A stretch of 64,000 bases of DNA from Lactarius indigo (GCA_025766275.1 JAFKAC010000013.1:806001-870000), one strand, 5' to 3'. Shown: positions 47,428-60,040, counted from the stretch's first letter. The notes: generated by a model not told the origin, from the letters alone. Made by a program: numbers and translations.

Positions 47428-48932
47428 TTATGCTCCTGTGCTCGTCAAAAAATCATGTGCCTCCTCCCAACCCATCCTCTCGCGTTCCTTGTCCATCTCT
47501 GCGCCACGTCGCACTTCCTCCGCGTCGATCTTCTTCCACTGATCGTACTGCACGACGCGTCTCGCCCGCACGCCCTCCACGACCTCCTCCGGAACACTCT
47601 CCAGATCAACCGCATCGTCCGCAACGAGCACGTCCTCCGAGTACTCAGCGGCCGCGGGCACTTCACGTGCGTCGCCAAAGTGACTGTCCGCCAGGATCGC
47701 GTCCGCGACGGCGTACGCGTCGAGCATCGTCGACGCGAGTACGCCACGTGCGCCCGTCGCAGCCCACCCAGACGCATAGACGCGCCGCAGTGCCTGCCCT
47801 GCAGCGTCCAGCACCCGTCCGCCGCGCCCGGTGCGCAGGTGGCCGAGCGCGGGATCGACGTACGCCGCGGCGGGGTCCGAGTGGTGCCCTAGCGCGGTTA
47901 CGACGAGGTCGGTGTGCTGGACGGACGTCACGCCGGTCGGGACGGCGCGCGCAGACGCGTCGAGTGCGGTGTGCGCCAGCGTCAGCGCGAGTTGCTGGCT
48001 GCCGGGAACGGTGGCGAGGGCCGTGGGCGAGCGGAAGAAGTCGAGCGACCAGGACTTGGTGCGCGAGGGGCTAGGTTCGGGCGTGCTGCGTTGCTGTTGC
48101 TGCTGCAGGAGTTGCAGGAGACGGGATTGCTGGCGGGTGAGCTTTGCGTCGGGCGTGGGTGGGCCGAGGAGCTCCGGGGCAAGGGGGAGCATGGACGTGC
48201 CGTCGAGGGATGTGAGTTCGCGCAGTTCCTTGGTGGTGAAGGCCGCCTGGAGGGGCCCGCGCCGGCCGATGATAGAGACGTGGCGTACGGCGGAGCGACG
48301 GAGGACGTCGAGCACAGGAGAGGGAACGTCGTATTTTGCGAGGATTGCGGGCGCGGTGAGCAGCATCCGCGCGACATCAAGCGCGACGTTTCCCTGGCCG
48401 ATTATGGAGACATGCTCCGTCTCGTGTAGCGGCGGGGGCGCAGGACGTGACGGGTGCTGCGTGTACCAGTGGACGAGGGAGAGCGCGGGCACGACGCGGC
48501 CGGAAGGGGGCAGGGCGGGATGTAACGTGGGGACACCGCAGCCAGTGGAAAAAAGGAGGTGAGTATAGTGCGACTTTAGGGAGGACAAGGATATGGGTAG
48601 AGCGTGTGGGATGGTTGGGGGGGTCTGCGGCCCAACCTGCACATTCCCGAAAAAACGTAGACGTGGGTCTTTGGCGGCCTGATCGAACTTGTGCGTGCAG
48701 TTCTGGTAGTATACTGTATATGCGACGCCAGGCGGAGGAAGGCTCGAAGACATACCTTCACCTCAGGATGGTCTGGCGCAACACCATATCGAACGAGACC
48801 GTGAGGTGCCCATAGTCTATCATAGATGTGTACCCTTAACTGTGAACTGAGCGCGTCTCTCGACAAGAGACGGGATGCAACATAGAACGATGATGGGCCT
48901 CCGCCGATGATGGCCAACTTGAGAGGTGCCAT
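47428..48932 (-). CDS. ARH1: mitochondrial NADPH:adrenodoxin/ferredoxin oxidoreductase (Arh1-like)
   Basis: Two exons (48756-48932 and 47428-48702) join in phase to 483 residues; yeast Arh1 has 493. The start MAPLKLAIIGGGPSSFYVAS carries the FAD-binding GxGxxS/A motif, followed by VHIYDRLWAPHGLVRYGVAP and DHPEVK. The NADP part shows HVSIIGQGNVALDVARMLL and VSIIGRRGPLQAAFTTKELR, and the end block VYASGWAATGARGVLASTM is typical of the family. The enzyme passes electrons from NADPH to a mitochondrial ferredoxin for Fe-S cluster and heme A synthesis. No strong presequence is visible at this start. An upstream exon or an internal signal may supply targeting. A polyglutamine-like LLQLLQQQQQQR tract lies between the NADP region and the C terminus. 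Confidence 0.92.
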
Positions 48933-49063
48933 GTGAACGCGGCTGCTCCGGCAGTAGTCTCCTCCCTCACATTCGCTACCTCTGTAGTTCACTGTCACTT
49001 GCATCAGCCCACATGGTCTAGTTCGTGGTCCCCCTCGCAGTGTACACACTCAGACCTAGCGAG

Positions 49064-52014
49064 ATGGCGACTTTTGAACAAATCGTCAACTCATCGACAT
49101 TGGACGTTGTCGTCCCGAATGCAACTGTCGAGTTCCCTACGAAGAACACCGATCACGGCGCCTGGCTACAGAAGTTAATCTCACAAGAAACCGAGCGCCA
49201 GCGAGCTTTCTTCGGTACTTCTCGAGGCTCTATTCCCTTTGGTTCTCTACTTATTGTGTTGCTTAGACGAGTTCCTCGACTTTCTCCTTGTTCTTCGCTT
49301 GGAGCAACCAGATGATGCACCTTCCGACCCCACGCACCCGCCCCTTGCCCTCTTATCCTTCCTCACTTGCACGCAAGTCTCTTACGACGCTACATACATA
49401 TCCCCCGCCTCCACCCCCGCCCCTGCTCAACCCGCCCCTCGACTCGGCACTCCACCACGCACCGCCTCTCTCAAGCCAGCCTCAAGGAACGGCGCCCTGC
49501 ATGCCCCTCCTAGCATATTTCCACCGAATACCCCAAATCCTACGCCTGTAACTACAGAACAGGACCGCCGATACGTGCGTGCAGAGGGCGTGACACTTGT
49601 ATCAGGGACGTGGGGGGAGGCGACAGATCCCGCCAAAGCGAGGCTTGTCGAGGATCGGGACGCGTTTACACTCCTGTGGGACGGGGCGGCTGGTGTGTGG
49701 GTTGCAGTTTATCGGATGTGCATCAACGTTGGTGCGTAGTGGCCATTGATTTCGTACTGCTTCTTTCACACTCTCGGCAGCGTTCTTGCGACTACCCTCG
49801 CGTGACCCATTGCTCTGTCTTACAGCGTCGATTACCGCCCGGGAGAAACCTGTGCTCATGACACCGGCTAGAAGCGCGCTCGCAGCAATGCTCCTCGCAG
49901 CGGGGGGGCTCCCCAAATCCCCAGCGTCTGGAAACGCGGAACCGTTCGCCAGCGCACAGGAGTACGACAGGTTTTATCATGGTCTGGACGAGGTTAACCT
50001 TCTTGAAGGGCTTTCTGCAGGTACCCCATTCGTTCGCCTCTACGTCCACGTCATACTCACCGAGCGCAGCGCCGAGCTTCTCAAACGCTCCTCTCCCCCT
50101 CGCCTTGCCTAGCACCCGGATCGGCTCCAAGATACGCAAGCAAGACTTTGCTCTTCCAGCCTCTCCCCGGCCCTCTGTCGACCTATCCTCCATGACGCCA
50201 ACGCTCTCCACCCGAGCCACGCTCCGCAAATCGTTTCGCCGCACTCTCCCCGTCGTCTCTTGCTTCCGCGTGCGCATGCGTACCGTGTTTGTCCCTTATA
50301 TCTTGTTTGACGACACCCACCCCGATGCCGCCCTCGACGATGCGCTCGCGGCTGGCCACGCAGAACGCACCGTGATGCTCTGTGTTGAACTAGAGCATCC
50401 GGGCCAAGCACCAGAAGGATTCTCCGTCGAGGCAGTCGACGTTACCGTCGGTGGGGCGGGAGGTGCGCGCGTGCGCCTTCTTCCTGGAGACGGGAAGTCA
50501 CCCCCCGAATTGTTCCCGCTCCGCTTGGGTGCGCACGAGCAGTACAATTTGCTCTTTGCCGTCGAGCTGCTCAGCTCCCCGATATCCGAAAAAGAAGCGC
50601 TCCTCCTCGGCGTGTCTGCTTCTGCTCTGGGCGAGGAGCTACAACGTCCAGTCACTATCACCGTGCGTGGACAGCCGTTCACGAACACCCTCTCGCAAGG
50701 AAACGACGCCGTGACGAAGGTCGTGAGTGGAACGGAGGAGCGTTTGTTCCCGACGCAACCGTTTCCTTCACGCTGGAACTGCGTGCTCGACCTCGCCCCG
50801 CAGCGGTCGCCGGCAGTGGGTCAAACAGACAGCGAAGTGTTTCCTGAACCCCCGACGCCGTTCCCTACCACCACCCAACGTATCTCGTCGTCCACCCCAG
50901 ACAAGCAGCCCGCGCCGAATCTCGTCGCGGGTAGCAAGCGATTCACCGCGCCGTCTATGCCAGTCCCACGCTCTCCACGCTCAATACTCACCCTCCGCGC
51001 TTCGACAGGCGCACTCGGTGCCGCTGGTGCCATAGCCAGCAGCAGCGTGCCGTCGAGCCCAAGCCCGCTCGCCAAATTCGCATACATGCCTCCGAGCGTC
51101 GCAGCGGCGCTCTCGTCAGGCAGCGCACCACAAACGACGTACGCGCCGCCCCCAAGCCCTGGGATCCCGCCGCCCGCATCGCTGAACAAAATGCTCCCTA
51201 TGGCCGAGGCGGACGAGGCGTTCGTGAACGGCGGCGGGGGCACCACGCCCCCTCCCGCGACACCAGCGTACCCCGCATACCCCAAGGGCTCGCCCGTGCC
51301 ATCTACCCCGCGCGTGCAGGGCCCGCTCGCGGCGTGGGGAGCTGCGAGCGTACCAGGTGCGGCGGTGGAGGCCCCACGAGGCAGCGCGAGTGCGGCGCTG
51401 CTGTCCCGTGCGCGCGTGCAGTCCCTACCGTCGCCCGCACCGTCGCCCTCACTCGCATCGGCGTCTGCTGTCCCGGAGCGCGAGCGCGTCGTCGTGAGCG
51501 TCGGCATGCACGGCGCCGTCGATGCTGGCGCGCGGCGGCTCGTGCCGCACGACGAGTTTGCGTTGGATGTGTTTGTGTTTAATCAGAGTGCGTGGACGCG
51601 GAGGTTTGAGGTGAGCGTGTGGGAGCGTAGGCGTAGGCGGCAGGGCTTGGCGCTTGGGGCGGGTGCGGGAGGAGGAGGAGGGCCAGGCGTGGGACCAGGG
51701 ATCGTGCCGCTGGAGAGCCGCGTGCGCGTCGGGTGCGTCCGATGTCTCCTTTTCTCTACCTGCTGTGACTGACTGCCGATGACAGGCCGTTGCGACCTGC
51801 CACGTGCCAGTCCGTGCGCATGTCGTTTCTCGCGCTCGCGCCGGGGGTGCATACGATCGAGGCGCTGACGCTCACGGATATCGAGACGCAGCACGCGCTG
51901 ACGTTAAGGTTGGCAGGCGTCCCCCAATCGCATTGGATTCGTCATGACTCACGCTTGTTATGTTTCAGGACTTCGATGGACGTAGTCGTACACGAGACTA
52001 GGGCACCAAGCTAG
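49064..52014 (+). CDS. TRS65: TRAPP-II trafficking subunit Trs65-like protein
   Basis: The gene starts MATFEQIVNSSTLDVVVPNA only 131 bases from the divergent ARH1 start. Several short introns are removed. One at about 50021-50065 joins EGLSAAPSFSNAPLPLALPS, which also explains the frame in the pseudogene at 29.3-30.4 kb. Recognisable blocks are FVPYILFDDTHPDAALDD, then GAHEQYNLLFAVELLS, DEFALDVFVFNQSAWTRRFE and the C-terminal MSFLALAPGVHTIEALTLTD ending MDVVVHETRAPS. That last block is the Trs65 signature in fungi. A long Pro/Ala/Ser-rich linker occupies roughly the middle. The protein is about 850 residues. Trs65 belongs to TRAPP-II, the Rab activator for late Golgi and endosomal traffic. 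Confidence 0.84.
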
Positions 52015-52700
52015 CGTGCTCTATGGGACAATGGATGTCGAATGCATTGCGTAAATTTGTGTACGACCACGACCACGACGTAAATGTAGCGGTTATCCTG
52101 CCTGACCCAATTATCTGTGAGGGAATAGCTACGACAAATTGTGTAGACGGAGAGTTTAATTAACTGCACAGTAGGCACACGGGCCCAGTCTAGTCATGAT
52201 TCCCTCTTGTTTAGGACCTGACGGTGATCAGAAGGGACGATAGCTGGCAAGTTTTGCTTCAATGTGGTCTCTGTGTTCCACTCTTAGCCCCATATGCCAT
52301 ATAACTTGATTGTGCTAGACCATATATTCATCCGAACCCTTCACCTTTTACAGCTGCTACTATCATAGAGAGCCGTCGCTATCACGCTTCGTCCACCTTA
52401 GTTTCTCGTCCCGTTACAGATGCCCGTACACCTAGCGCCTTCGTGACAACACTACGAAAAGAAAAGGCGCAAGAGGAATGACTAAAACGCCAGCATACTG
52501 GCCCTCTTTGCCTCAGACGAGAAGCTCTTCTTTTTAGTGGTACTAGCCATCCCGCATACTTGTACCCCACCCCACCTTGAAGGTTCGACCAATCACTACG
52601 TTGTACATCTAGTGTTAAATGATCTTGAGATAGCAGATAAGTGACTGTTTAACATTTACTGGCCTCCACGGCGCCGACATGTACCCTCCATAATTGTATT
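52015..52700. other. convergent intergenic region
   Basis: The 3' flanks of TRS65 and SQS1 meet here. No coding sequence or repeat is recognised. Confidence 0.5.
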
Positions 52701-55700
52701 TCAGCCCTTGTGCGAGCTCGCACCGAGCCCCAGTTTTGTGGTTTTGACCACGGCCACCAGCGGGATGTCCAATCCAACACCGCCGACGGTACCGATCCGA
52801 CTGCCCTCCTCCCATCCCATGGACGCCAACATCTTGAACCCGAGATTCGACCCGTCTATCTTTGGCGCAGCCTATCGAACAAACCTAAATCAGCAGGAGA
52901 GCGAGCGATTGCGCGAGCTTTGTGTGGAAACGTACCCCGCCTACGAGTTCGCCATCTCGTGGACGGATCTTGCCTCCCGCCTTTCCTTTGCCTTTGCCCT
53001 TGTCGCCACCACCTCGTGGAGGTGGCTTGCCCAAAATCTGCGCGACCTTTCTCTCGTCTATCCGCATGCCGCTACGCGTCGTCTTGATGAGCCTAGTAAA
53101 CCGCGCCGCGCCTTTTCCCTCGCTCTTGCTATTCAGATTAAAGGCGTTCGCGAGCTCGTGCACCGACTTGCGCGCGTGCCGCTCCATCGGCGGGAGCGAG
53201 AGGGTCTGAGAGCTCCCGAGGTCCTCCACGAAGCGCCGCATATGCCCGACGACCGTCTCGAGACTGATAGACGCCGCCGCCTTTTGGGCTGCTTTGCGCT
53301 CCTTTTTGCCGCGCCGCTTCTTCTTCGTGCGCGTGAATGGGTCGGCGGCAGCGGCGATTCGTTCTAGTTCACGCAGACGCTTCCGCTCGGCTTTCTTCGC
53401 GCGGTCGCGCTCCCATACGTCGCGGAGTTCCGCAGGGACGTACTTGTCCCTTTTGCGTTCTGTGAGACAAACAACGGGAATAGATATACGAGGATGAACG
53501 GGACCGGTACTAATGAAGATGTGGTGCACGTACTCGGTGAACTGTCGATAAAGTCGTCGAGGTCGACCCTGAAATTGCCGTTGCGGATAGCTCGGAAAAT
53601 GCGGTTTCTCTGCTTGCGATCCTTGGCGCGGAGGATATCATCATTTTCATCAAGGAAGTTCTGCGGTACTGGTGCATCAGCCGTCTCTCAGAAAATGTAG
53701 TGGAGAAAAGTCGCGCACCTGTATCTGCGCGACGATGCTGTCTTCATCCTCAATGTCCGAATCCGAGTCCGAGTTCGGATCCTCACTGAGCTCCTGCTCC
53801 TGGTCAAGCTCTTCCTGCATCATATCCTTGACAGGCCGTCCAACAGTCCGACTGCGAATTCGTTCAAGGCGTGCCTGGAACGACCTCTTCGGGGTCACTT
53901 CTTGATCCTCTGAGGTATCGTCGTCGTCGTCATCGGCAAAAGAGCTCCTCGAGGCCTCGTCGCCGTCGCCCTCAGCAGCTAAGATCCGTACGCCATCGGC
54001 CAACTCCAACTCCGTGTCGACGTCTTCCTCATCGCTGCCACTGCCACTCTCGTCCTCCTCTTCGTCTTCATCCGCGTCCTCCAGGTGGATCCTCGCCTCG
54101 TCCTCCAAATCACCCGCGGTGATATGTGCCTGCCCGGAGACGCCCATACTCCGTACGAACGCGGCCATGGCATCAATCCCGATGTCCTGGTCCACGAGCA
54201 TGCCCCCGTCCACCTCCTCATCGCTGTCCTCGACCTCGGCCACCCCCGATGTCGAGCCGCCCCAGTCAACGTCCGAGTCGCCACGGCGCTGCTCGGCCCG
54301 ACGCGGGTCCAGCTCGCGCAGCGTCGCCTCCGCCCGCATCGCGCCGAATGAGCCAAACATCATGTTACGCTCCGCCTTCCGACGAGCGATCCGCCGTGGC
54401 CATCGCGCGCGATGCGTCGGTTTGGGGGAGCTGGAAAGTAGGGAGAATGAAAAGTTCTTGAAAGCTAGGGCTGGTGCCGGCGATGGCGCTGGGACAACGA
54501 CGTCTTTTGGGACAACGACGTCTTTTGGAACTACTGGCCAGAGCTTGTGCTCGGGCTCTGGTGGGAGAGCTGGGGCGTGCGGAGCATCGTATGTTTTCTG
54601 ACGGACCGGCGTGGCGACAGGGGCAGGGTCGGCGGGAGGAGGAAGCGCCTTTGCGTCTGTATGAGAAGGTTGATTCTGGACAGAAGCGAGTTTGCCATTC
54701 CGGGGATGAGGCGCGACGTATACAATGATTTCATCGTCATCATCCTCCCCAATCTCTTCGCCCAATATACCAGTCCTGGGATACTCCACTGCAATACCAT
54801 TAGTAGATGTGGACGAGTCTTGCACAGGCGATGGCTTGGTATCAATATAGAAGTCCGTGCGTCCCTCGGTTGTGTTTACGATTGGCTGGGCTTCGTCCTG
54901 GACACTCGTAGCAATGTCAGTGGCTGCGATTGCGCCGGCGGTAGTAGTTTTTGCAGGAGTTTTCATATTCTTTGAAGAGGTAGCCGTGGCCTCAACTTCG
55001 TTTATGAACCTCCCCAGGTCTGCATAATCAATCTCCAAAAGTTCTTCCTCGTCGGATAAAGGCTCTGAAGGTTGGGGGACCGCATTTCCGCCATGGAAAA
55101 TCCGATAGACGCGTTCTGCAGTAGGAACATGACTGGCTTCTTGCTCACCTAAACCGAAAAAAAAAAGGTATTAAGACTGAGCCCGCGGAAACAAAAGCAA
55201 AAGGACGGACCAGCCTCTTCGGCTACAGGCTTGAATATTTCTTCATCCCTTAAAAAGAGGGTTGGCGTTACTTGGGACCGCACGAACGTGATGGGCTTGA
55301 GGAATGGACGGTCTTCATAGAGTAGTTGCGATAGAGACGCGCTTCCATTCCGCAGTTTCGCCTCAAGATGGCGCTTCCGCCAGCGGTCTTTGGGCTCCAA
55401 GTCTGCACCAGCGACACCCTGGCGACCGCGCCCACGCCGATATCCGTTCCCGCGAGACGAGCCAGGGCCGGGACTCATTCCTTGCACCGGAGTCGAGTAC
55501 CTCGAGTGGTAGTAGTCGCTGTTGTCCACGCTGTCCGAGTAGTCCTGCTCATAATCAAACCCGAACCCTCGTCCTTTTCCTGCGCGTTTGTATCCCCTCG
55601 GAGGCGTTGCGCCGCGCCGCGAGTTGTCCCTGAGGTCTGCAGTACGCCAACCATGAAGGACATGCGTAAGAAGGGAGAGCCGGACGTACGAAAAGGAATG

Positions 55701-55864
55701 ACAAAATCGCCATCGATCTCGTGCATCGCCACATAGCCCACCCTACCTCCTCGTCCGCGTCCGCGACCCCCGCCACGACCACCCCTATCACCACCACGAG
55801 GGAAGCCTCTACCTCCGCGATAGCCACGACCCCCACCTCGACCATGTTGCTTTCGGCCCGCCAT
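52701..55864 (-). CDS. SQS1: R3H and G-patch protein SQS1 (Prp43 helicase cofactor)
   Basis: The start at 55864 (MAGRKQHGRGGGRGYRGG) opens an RGG-rich N terminus. Next come RWRKRHLEAKLRNGSASL, LKPITFVRSQVTPTLFLRDE, YADLGRFINEVEA and a long acidic disordered middle (DEDEEEDESGSGSDEEDVDT). Near the C terminus is an R3H domain (ERHARKSVHELANAFNLNSK, then ARFTRLIKTTRSGMRIDER). After the last intron comes a G-patch (GFKMLASMGWEEGSRIGTVG, then IPLVAVVKTTKLGLG) ending at 52701. This order, with RGG tail, R3H and a terminal G-patch, is that of Sqs1/Pfa1. Sqs1 stimulates the DEAH helicase Prp43 in splicing and ribosome biogenesis. The G-patch exon lies outside the longest open frame and was found by splicing at GGCGGG|GTACGT to a GATAG acceptor. 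Confidence 0.88.
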
Positions 55865-56369
55865 GTTCCCGTGCTCGAAAGGCCAGTGCCACTGATTTTC
55901 CTTCAAGTTCTGGGGGTTGCTGTCCCTGGCTCTTGTCTGTTGTATGAGAGGTTTGATATGAAAAGATGACAGTACAGTGGGTAGTCGTAGGGAAAGGCTG
56001 CGGCTTGAGAACGTCGATAGACAGGATGAAATAGTATAAACCGTTGACTTCGGACCGGCCTGCGATCGCTGCGGTCCGTGCAGTCGCTCTGGTCAGCAGG
56101 TCTCCATCAGCGGTGGAATCCAGGGTACTCTTTGCGTCTTTATCACTTAGAGCCTGGCCCTTCTCGATACAGACCAGCATTGCTTCCGTGAATGCTAGCT
56201 ACGGAGGCAAGCTTCGAAAGCATTGTTGGGTCCTCACACGTACCACATGTACCTGCATTGGAACCGACCCATTGCTGTAGCATCGAGTTGTATGCACATT
56301 TACAGTCTGAAGACGCGCCAATATCGGCGTTCGCCCAAAGTTACTATCACTAATCCAAATACCCCATTG
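55865..56369. other. intergenic region upstream of SQS1
   Basis: A minus-strand open frame (starting MLVCIEKGQALSDKDAKSTL near 56180) reads like possible coding sequence. It has no recognised domain and no clear splice partner. The region should also hold the SQS1 promoter. Confidence 0.4.
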
Positions 56370-56590
56370 CTCTCCGCCTCTCCATGTCAAGTCCTTCTAG
56401 AATTTCACCGCAGCCACCACACTGTTCGCCTAGTTGATGTCCGCAGAACCCATCACGCTGTTGCCCTCCGCAGCAGCACAGTCAACACGTTGCAAGTTCA
56501 TCTCAAAAGAAGTAACAGTGATGTCATCGTCGCCTTCAGGATAACTAGAAAGCACGAGAATGGGACGTGCAAGATCTCTAACGCATGACA
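56370..56590 (-). repeat. dispersed repeat A, copy 2
   Basis: On the minus strand this segment matches 28605-28835. It shares the MNLQRVDCAAAEGNS-coding block, the CAACTAGGCGAACAG stretch and GACATGGAGA. Both copies sit in gene-poor DNA near NLR genes and pseudogenes. Confidence 0.65.
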
Positions 56591-57353
56591 GACGAGCGAC
56601 GAGTTGAAGTCTGAATCAAACTGTGGGTGGCAGACGATTCCTGCTACAATTGAATAGTCTTCTGTACCATCCATGGAACTCGATATGGTCACGACTGTCG
56701 TAAGGTTCAGAGAGAACGATAACCAGGACAACTCGCGCTTCGAACCCTGACGATAGATAACCCAGTGGTTAGTCAGATGAGAGGTATTAGGTGTGACAAG
56801 GGTGTAAGGAAAACACGAACTTCAAGGTTATCGCATGAGTGATAGCTTAAGCTCAAGGCGTGGATCGTCTGGAGATAAGATAAGTAAGGTGTTGGGCGAT
56901 AGGAACATTGACGAAGACAACGAAAGAGACCGGAAGTGGCATAGTACAGCAAGACGAACGACGACTCCAGCACGCTTTGTGTTTTTCTGCGATTCTTGCA
57001 TACGGATCTATGTAGAGTCTGGAGAAAAGTTCCCATGCGGGGCCGTGCCTTATACCCTCCCAAGCGATGTGTCGTGTAGCATCGGTAAGGGCAAAAGGAA
57101 GGATGCTGTCTCCCGAGCCCCATGTTCACCTCACCGCCTCCGTAGAAACAAATTTTCGTTTACGTGCTGGAATAATAGGCGAGGGCATTGTATCTTAAGG
57201 CAAGGCCAACAGTGAAATCGAGAAGACGGATAACACGGTCCGAGTCTGTGCCACACCTGTCCAAAACACGCACTGCACTGAGCTACCACCTCTACTTAGT
57301 AACCTACTTGCGACCACTCCTCGACCCCAAAGATCCTTTTCTTTCCTTCAGAA
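56591..57353. other. intergenic region
   Basis: A 126-codon plus-strand open frame (56835-57215) has no recognisable domain and is not counted as a gene. Nothing else is seen. Confidence 0.45.
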
Positions 57354-58324
57354 ATGACAGTCAAATCACAGGTTGTCCACGACCGCGTTAACCTGGTCTG
57401 CCTTGTGCGGCGTCTCGACATATCTATCAGAGAGTTATACCGGTGCGTCCCTCATTCAGAGAGGCCTCTACCTTGTCTGAATAAAAATCAACGTATGGCT
57501 TGCAGCAATTGAAGCACGCCTGAAATTCACGGGGAAACGTAGAGCCCAACAATGACATTCAACCTTCTGCATGATACTCTTCATCACCTTCTCGAATTCA
57601 AATATAGGGACTTTGGCACCGACCAGTTGAATGCACAGAAAGCGTCTGGCAGACATCCGTGGTCTGCTTGACAGGCTAGACGCCTCTGTGCTATCCATGA
57701 ATGGCTTGGAGGTGCGTCGCTATGTGTATGCCGGAATGTCTTTATCGATTTCCCTTCCTTTGTAGCGGGTCGCTTCTAAGGCCCGAGCCCTCGCGTCTAG
57801 AGCCGTTCCTTCTCACCGTCCCACGCTCGTCCCAATTTGTCACCGGAAAACCCCATCTGCCAACGATCCAACGCCTTGCACCACCCTCACACGTCAGGTC
57901 AGGTATTCTCATTACTAAGGATGCGGAGGCTTCCGCAGAAGCAGCTGCGGTGGACGTCAGCCTGCTCCTTGGCTCTGCCGCCTGATCGAAGGCCGTCTAC
58001 GACCGGCGCACGCAACAGGGGGAGGCGACGCGACATCAGCATCTGCGGTGCAGGAAGGGCTGGTAACGCAAATGGCGGGCTAGCTACGATGGAACGCGGA
58101 CCACTTCTCCGGCGCCGCGGCGGTGGACCAGGAGGTGCTACGCGCCGCGGAGGATGAAGGTGGGCACGAACCTGGACGTGATGAAGCAGGAGCACGTGTG
58201 GCTGTAGATCACCACGGGCAGGCACTCGGAACGACTTGTCTGACGATATCGGGTATCGTCGTCGTCGCGATTGAGTTTTCGGTCATATTTTTGTCATCAG
58301 TTCGCATGAGAGGCCATGGGAGAT
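57354..58324 (+). pseudogene. USE1 pseudogene
   Basis: This is a decayed plus-strand copy of USE1 with its introns. The first exon still reads VVHDRVNLV.LVRRLD, the third RLADIRGLLDRLDAS, and the region before the SNARE helix is only readable in changing frames. In-frame stops and frame shifts break it (for example after the segment matching the HVTSSLL region). The C-terminal anchor is altered to AIEFSVIFLSSV. It continues into intergenic sequence also shared with the NLR2-USE1 spacer, showing that a whole block was duplicated. Confidence 0.85.
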
Positions 58325-58660
58325 GAACCAGTTACTTTTTCGATTATTGTATGTGCGTGTGTCGGCGATTTTGTCGCTCGACAAACTCACATTACCTGGA
58401 GGCAACGCGTTGACACCCGCTTAACGGGTGTACTGCCTCAATGAGCCATCCTCAACTTGAAGCACGTCACATTACACTTCAGATCGTCTAAAGAAAATAC
58501 AAGGATTACTGTAGTGATTCTATCTCGGTGTTAATACAAGTAGTCCAACTCTGCCCATGTACGCAAGTAGCAAGATCAATACGGGTTTCATATTCACCAG
58601 CAATCCAGATATTACTTGGGCGATGAAGCTGTGCTCTATGTGGTGGCGGGATCCACATTA

Positions 58661-58948
58661 CAGCTGGTTCCATAACGATTGTCCCCTGCCATTTTGAGAA
58701 CATGGTCGGCCATCCAAAACTCGAGAGCGGGATTCATAATTAAGTCGAGGGAGAAATTCTCAGGAAATCAGGTTATCTCACAGAATTAAGGTTATAGAAT
58801 AGTTATCTTGTAACAATTGGGGTTATGGAATGGTTATCTGTATTGCTGCGCTCGAGAGCTGTGCCATCTCGGTGGCGGAGTTACCAATTCAAACCTCGCC
58901 TATGTCCAAAATTTGGTCACCAGGGGACAATCGTTATGGAACCAGCTG
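58661..58948. mobile_element. MITE with 28-bp perfect terminal inverted repeats, TA target duplication
   Basis: The left end begins CAGCTGGTTCCATAACG and the right end is its exact reverse complement over 28 bases (58661-58688 and 58921-58948). TA flanks both sides (58659-58660 and 58949-58950). Removing the element and one TA restores CTCCTAATGTGG on the minus strand, aligning with CTCCTCATGTGG in NLR2. The 288-bp body has no coding capacity. The TA duplication and short TIRs suit the Tc1/mariner superfamily, so it is probably mobilised in trans. Confidence 0.9.
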
Positions 58949-59049
58949 TAGGAGTTCACCTTCACTACCACATATCCATCCTTCCTCGTTGATCACAGAG
59001 TAGTCAGTGGAGTCAACGTGGCTTGTAGCTTCCGTATTTGCTGTCGTGG

Positions 59050-60040
59050 CGTTCAACATACGAATTGATCCATCGCGCGAGCTTGAGACGATGCGCTGGC
59101 CATCTGGCGAGAATCCCACAGACGTGACCTCTTCTATGTGACCAGTAAATGGGCCGGCCTCTATGTCTCCCGTAGTCGCGTTCCACACAAGAATTATTCC
59201 ATCGTAAGAGCCTGAAACGATCCGCTGGCCATCTGGCGAGAATCCCACAGACCTGACCAAATGCTTGTGACCAGTAAATGGGCCGGCCTCTATCTCTCCC
59301 GTAGTTGCGTTCCACACACGAATTGTTCCATCGAAAGAGCCTGAGAAGTCCGCTGGCCATCAGGCGAGAATCCCACAGACGTGACCGAATGCGTGTGACC
59401 AGTGAAATCGCCAGCCTCTGTGTCTCCCGTAGTCGCGTTCCACACACGAATTGTACCATTGGCCGAGCTTGAGACGATGCGCTGGCCATCTGGCGAGAAT
59501 CCCACAGACCTGACCGAACCCGTGTGACCAGTAAATGTGCCAGCCTCTATGTCTCCCGTAGTCGCGTTCCACACACGAATTGTACCATCGAAAGAGCCTG
59601 AAACGATCCGCTGGCCATCAGGCGAGAATCCCACAGACCTGACCGAATACCTGTGAGCAGTAAATGGGCCAGCCTCTGTGTCTCCTGTAGTCGCGTTCCA
59701 CACACGAATTGTTCGATCGTTCGAGCCTGAAACGATCCGCTGGCCATCTGGCGAGAATCCCACAGACCAGACGGAACCCGTGTGACCAGTAAATGGGCCG
59801 GCCTCTGTGTCTCCCGTATTCGCATTCCACACACGAATTGTTCGATCGTCCGAGCCTGAGACGATGCGCTGGCCATCAGGCGAGAATCCCACAGACCTGA
59901 CCGAATACGTGTGGCCAGTAAATGGGCCAGCCTCTATGTCTCCCGTAGTCGCGTTCCACACACGAATTGTTCGATCATCCGAGCCTGAGACGATCCGCTG
60001 GCCATCCGGTGAGATTGCAATGGAATTGACCGAACCCCCA
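59050..60040 (-). repeat. 129-bp WD40-coding tandem array in NLR3
   Basis: About eight units closely match the NLR2 units at DNA level. One unit carries the frame-shifting base loss noted for NLR3. Confidence 0.85.

Noticed and set aside
55867..56180. Minus-strand frame MLVCIEKGQALSDKDAK as a gene
   Set aside because: Composition is protein-like but there is no domain, no stop-bounded exon chain and no homologous sequence in the window; left as unassigned.
58840..58900. Possible tRNA or SINE B-box (AATTCAAACC) inside the MITE
   Set aside because: The A-box spacing and clover-leaf arms do not fit, and the conserved GGTTC start of the B-box is missing.
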